Source: Neobacillus niacini (GTDB lineage Bacteria; Bacillota; Bacilli; Bacillales; Cytobacillaceae). From it: a stretch of 64,000 nucleotides of DNA. Each line of letters begins with the position of its first letter. The stretch's first letter is position 1. A model generated the notes under the pieces. It saw only the letters and a program-made list of their open reading frames with translations, ran no database searches and was not told where the DNA came from. The position numbers and the translations under genes are program-made. Shown piece after piece: positions 62,787 to 64,000 of the stretch. Where the stretch lies: positions 186,001 through 250,000 of the forward strand of contig NZ_JAMBOX010000001.1 in assembly GCF_023715785.1 (NCBI RefSeq). The letters are read 5' to 3'.

Positions 62787-63056
62787 CTACCCGGCATATT
62801 GCGACAGATTGGCTAAGATGTTTTGGGTAAAGTTTAATAGATGCCGCAGCATCCATGGCCCAAATAACAATAATCCGGCAAACACCGCTATGATTTTCGG
62901 GACAAACACAAGCGTTTGCTCCTGAATTTGGGTAACGGCTTGAAAAATACTGATAACCAGGCCGACAATCAACGCGATGCCCAAGATAGGTGCTGCCACC
63001 AGTATCGTGACAAACACGCTCTGCTTCGCTACTTCATATACCATTTCCGGTGTCAT
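62787..63056 (-). CDS. fliQ: Flagellar export gate protein FliQ
   Basis: The 89-residue protein has two membrane helices and the FliQ motif GLVISIFQAVTQIQEQTLVF (about 29-48), followed by PKIIAVFAGLLLFGPWML. Length is exactly as usual. Four copies sit around the FliP-FliR pore. The ATG follows AGAAAGAAGG. Confidence 0.95.
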   Translation of the reverse strand: MTPEMVYEVAKQSVFVTILVAAPILGIALIVGLVISIFQAVTQIQEQTLVFVPKIIAVFAGLLLFGPWMLRHLLNFTQNILANLSQYAG

Positions 63057-63081
63057 GATGTTGAAAACCTTCTTTCTCTAT

Positions 63082-63132
63082 TGGGGTCAGACCCCCAGTG
63101 CGTTTATACGTAAACCGATGGGGACTGACCCC
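63082..63132 (-). repeat. GGGGTCAGACCCC element between fliP and fliQ
   Basis: GGGGTCAGACCCCCAGTGCG, then TTTATACGTAAACCGATGGG, then GACTGACCCC. The outer arms GGGGTCAG/CTGACCCC are perfect. It ends at the fliP stop codon. Confidence 0.7.
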
Positions 63133-63885
63133 CTAAAAGCTGACCAGCAACGACTTGACGATTAAATGCCAGCCGTCTACTAAAATGAATAATAGAATTT
63201 TAAATGGGAGAGAGATAATCACCGGCGGGAGCATCATCATCCCCATCGCCATCAAAATACTAGATACAATCATATCGATGATGAGAAACGGCAAAAAGAT
63301 CATAAACCCCATTTGAAAGGCCGTTTTTAGTTCGCTAATCGCGAATGCTGGCACAAGAACGGTAATCGGGATATCTTGAATCGTTTTCGGTTTTTCGCTT
63401 TTTGTATAATCCAAAAATAAATTTAGGTCCTTTTCTCTTGTCTGCTTTGCCATAAATTCCTTAAGCGGCTTGCTGGCAGTGTCAAAGGCCTGCTCCTGCG
63501 AGATTTTGCCATCGATAAACGGTTGGAATGCGTTTTGGTTGATGTCCGAATAAACCGGTCCCATGATAAACATCGTCAGAAACAACGCCAGACCAATAAT
63601 GACTTGATTGGGCGGCATTTGCTGGGTGCCTAACGATGTCCGGACAAACGACAACACGATGACAATTCTCGTAAACGAGGTCATCAGCAGCAAAATGGCT
63701 GGCGCCACCGAAAGAACGGTTAATAATAGAATGATTTTAACTGACGAGGCTACTGCCTGCGGCTCAGAGGATGTATTCAAACCGGGTATCGGTGAGTTGA
63801 GCGCAGCAAAGCCGACATCATGAAACATGAAAAACATGAAAGGTATAAGAATTGCGATTTTTTTTACCAACTGAATCTCCGCCAT
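63133..63885 (-). CDS. fliP: Flagellar export gate protein FliP
   Basis: The 250-residue protein has an N-terminal signal-like helix (about 8-28) not present in the shorter B. subtilis FliP (221 residues). The conserved core follows: LLMTSFTRIVIVLSFVRTSL, QMPPNQVIIGLALFLTMFIM, DIPITVLVPAFAISELKTAF, and GMMMLPPVIISLPFKILLFI at the end. It forms the pentameric pore with FliR and FliQ. The start ATG 63885 lies 2 bases after the fliO stop; the signal helix in this frame is complete, as in Gram-negative FliP. Confidence 0.94.
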   Translation of the reverse strand: MAEIQLVKKIAILIPFMFFMFHDVGFAALNSPIPGLNTSSEPQAVASSVKIILLLTVLSVAPAILLLMTSFTRIVIVLSFVRTSLGTQQMPPNQVIIGLALFLTMFIMGPVYSDINQNAFQPFIDGKISQEQAFDTASKPLKEFMAKQTREKDLNLFLDYTKSEKPKTIQDIPITVLVPAFAISELKTAFQMGFMIFLPFLIIDMIVSSILMAMGMMMLPPVIISLPFKILLFILVDGWHLIVKSLLVSF

Positions 63886-63887
63886 TG

Positions 63888-64000
63888 TTAGTCTTTTAGT
63901 TTGTTGATCGGAATACTCGATTGTTTCACTTGATTCATTTGGGTGATGAAGGTCTGTTCCCAGTCCTCGGTCTGCGATTTTTTTTTGAAAAAAGAAGGCA
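63888..64000 (-). CDS. fliO: Flagellar protein FliO/FliZ, partial (C-terminus only)
   Basis: The last 36 codons on the minus strand end at TAA 63890-63888 and read basic and hydrophilic (KKKSQTEDWEQTFITQMNQ, then SSIPINKLKD). Position directly before fliP identifies it as fliO (fliZ in B. subtilis). The membrane part lies outside the window. Confidence 0.7.
   Translation of the reverse strand, partial: PSFFKKKSQTEDWEQTFITQMNQVKQSSIPINKLKD

Noticed and set aside
1..64000. tRNA, rRNA, CRISPR array, prophage or complete IS element
   Set aside because: I looked for anticodon-arm patterns, regular spacers, integrase genes and terminal repeats with a DDE transposase, and found none.

Overview
The window looks like chromosomal DNA of a motile, spore-forming member of the Bacillaceae (Bacillus/Neobacillus type). 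The signs are strong GGAGG ribosome sites, frequent TTG/GTG starts, a Bacillus-order flagellar export cluster, alaR-alaT, xpaC-yaaN and yvfRSTU-like gene pairs, a CwlC-type sporulation amidase, and a collagen-like spore-surface protein. No rRNA, tRNA, CRISPR array or complete insertion sequence was seen.

Region 1 (1-17.7 kb) is the least ordinary part. It is a long + strand operon encoding a secreted/membrane vWA protein, a very large tubulin/FtsZ-like GTPase, a 785-residue protein of unknown function, a multi-pass vWA protein, a small beta-rich protein, a zinc-ribbon GTPase, and a GAP1-type protein with a C-terminal membrane anchor. A second vWA paralogue closes the locus. A divergent minus-strand operon of small membrane proteins flanks it. 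The GTPase and GAP1 proteins resemble the GTPase-centred systems predicted by comparative genomics to act in biological conflict or signalling. The tubulin-like protein and three vWA proteins suggest a membrane-linked, polymer-forming or metal-sensing machine. Its function is unknown.

Region 2 (17.8-29.3 kb) holds a spore-surface collagen-like protein with Cys/His repeats, a LysE exporter, UDP-glucose dehydrogenase, an ABC transporter/two-component operon, two small genes of about 50 codons, a VanY peptidase, xpaC-yaaN and a VOC protein. One small gene lies behind a cyclic-di-GMP-I riboswitch on the minus strand. A cluster of DnaA-box-like sites lies next to the other.

Region 3 (29.3-44 kb) mixes intact genes (a trypsin-like protease, ZIP transporter, PlsY, a ferritin-like protein, an amidase, YitT, VanZ) with at least six decayed genes (a LexA-box-linked gene, comM, penicillin acylase, a 5'-nucleotidase, an ADP-ribosylglycohydrolase and one unassigned fragment). 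A REP-associated tyrosine transposase gene (RAYT) overlaps the start of comM. About ten copies of an imperfect palindromic element with the core GGTGCCTGACACC lie between 21 and 49 kb, one of them just upstream of the RAYT gene, so this may be a REP/RAYT system.

Region 4 (44-55.4 kb) carries a purine permease with PurBox-like sites, galE, a CwlC-like autolysin, an MDR oxidoreductase, an LCP cell-wall ligase, alaR-alaT and a sortase-anchored 5'-nucleotidase.

Region 5 (55.4-64 kb, minus strand) is the end of the flagellar operon: fliO(partial)-fliP-fliQ-fliR-flhB-flhA-flhF-flhG-sigD followed by a PilZ-like gene. The chemotaxis genes that sit between flhG and sigD in B. subtilis are absent. A second short repeat family (GGGGTCAGACCCC) sits at two junctions of this operon.
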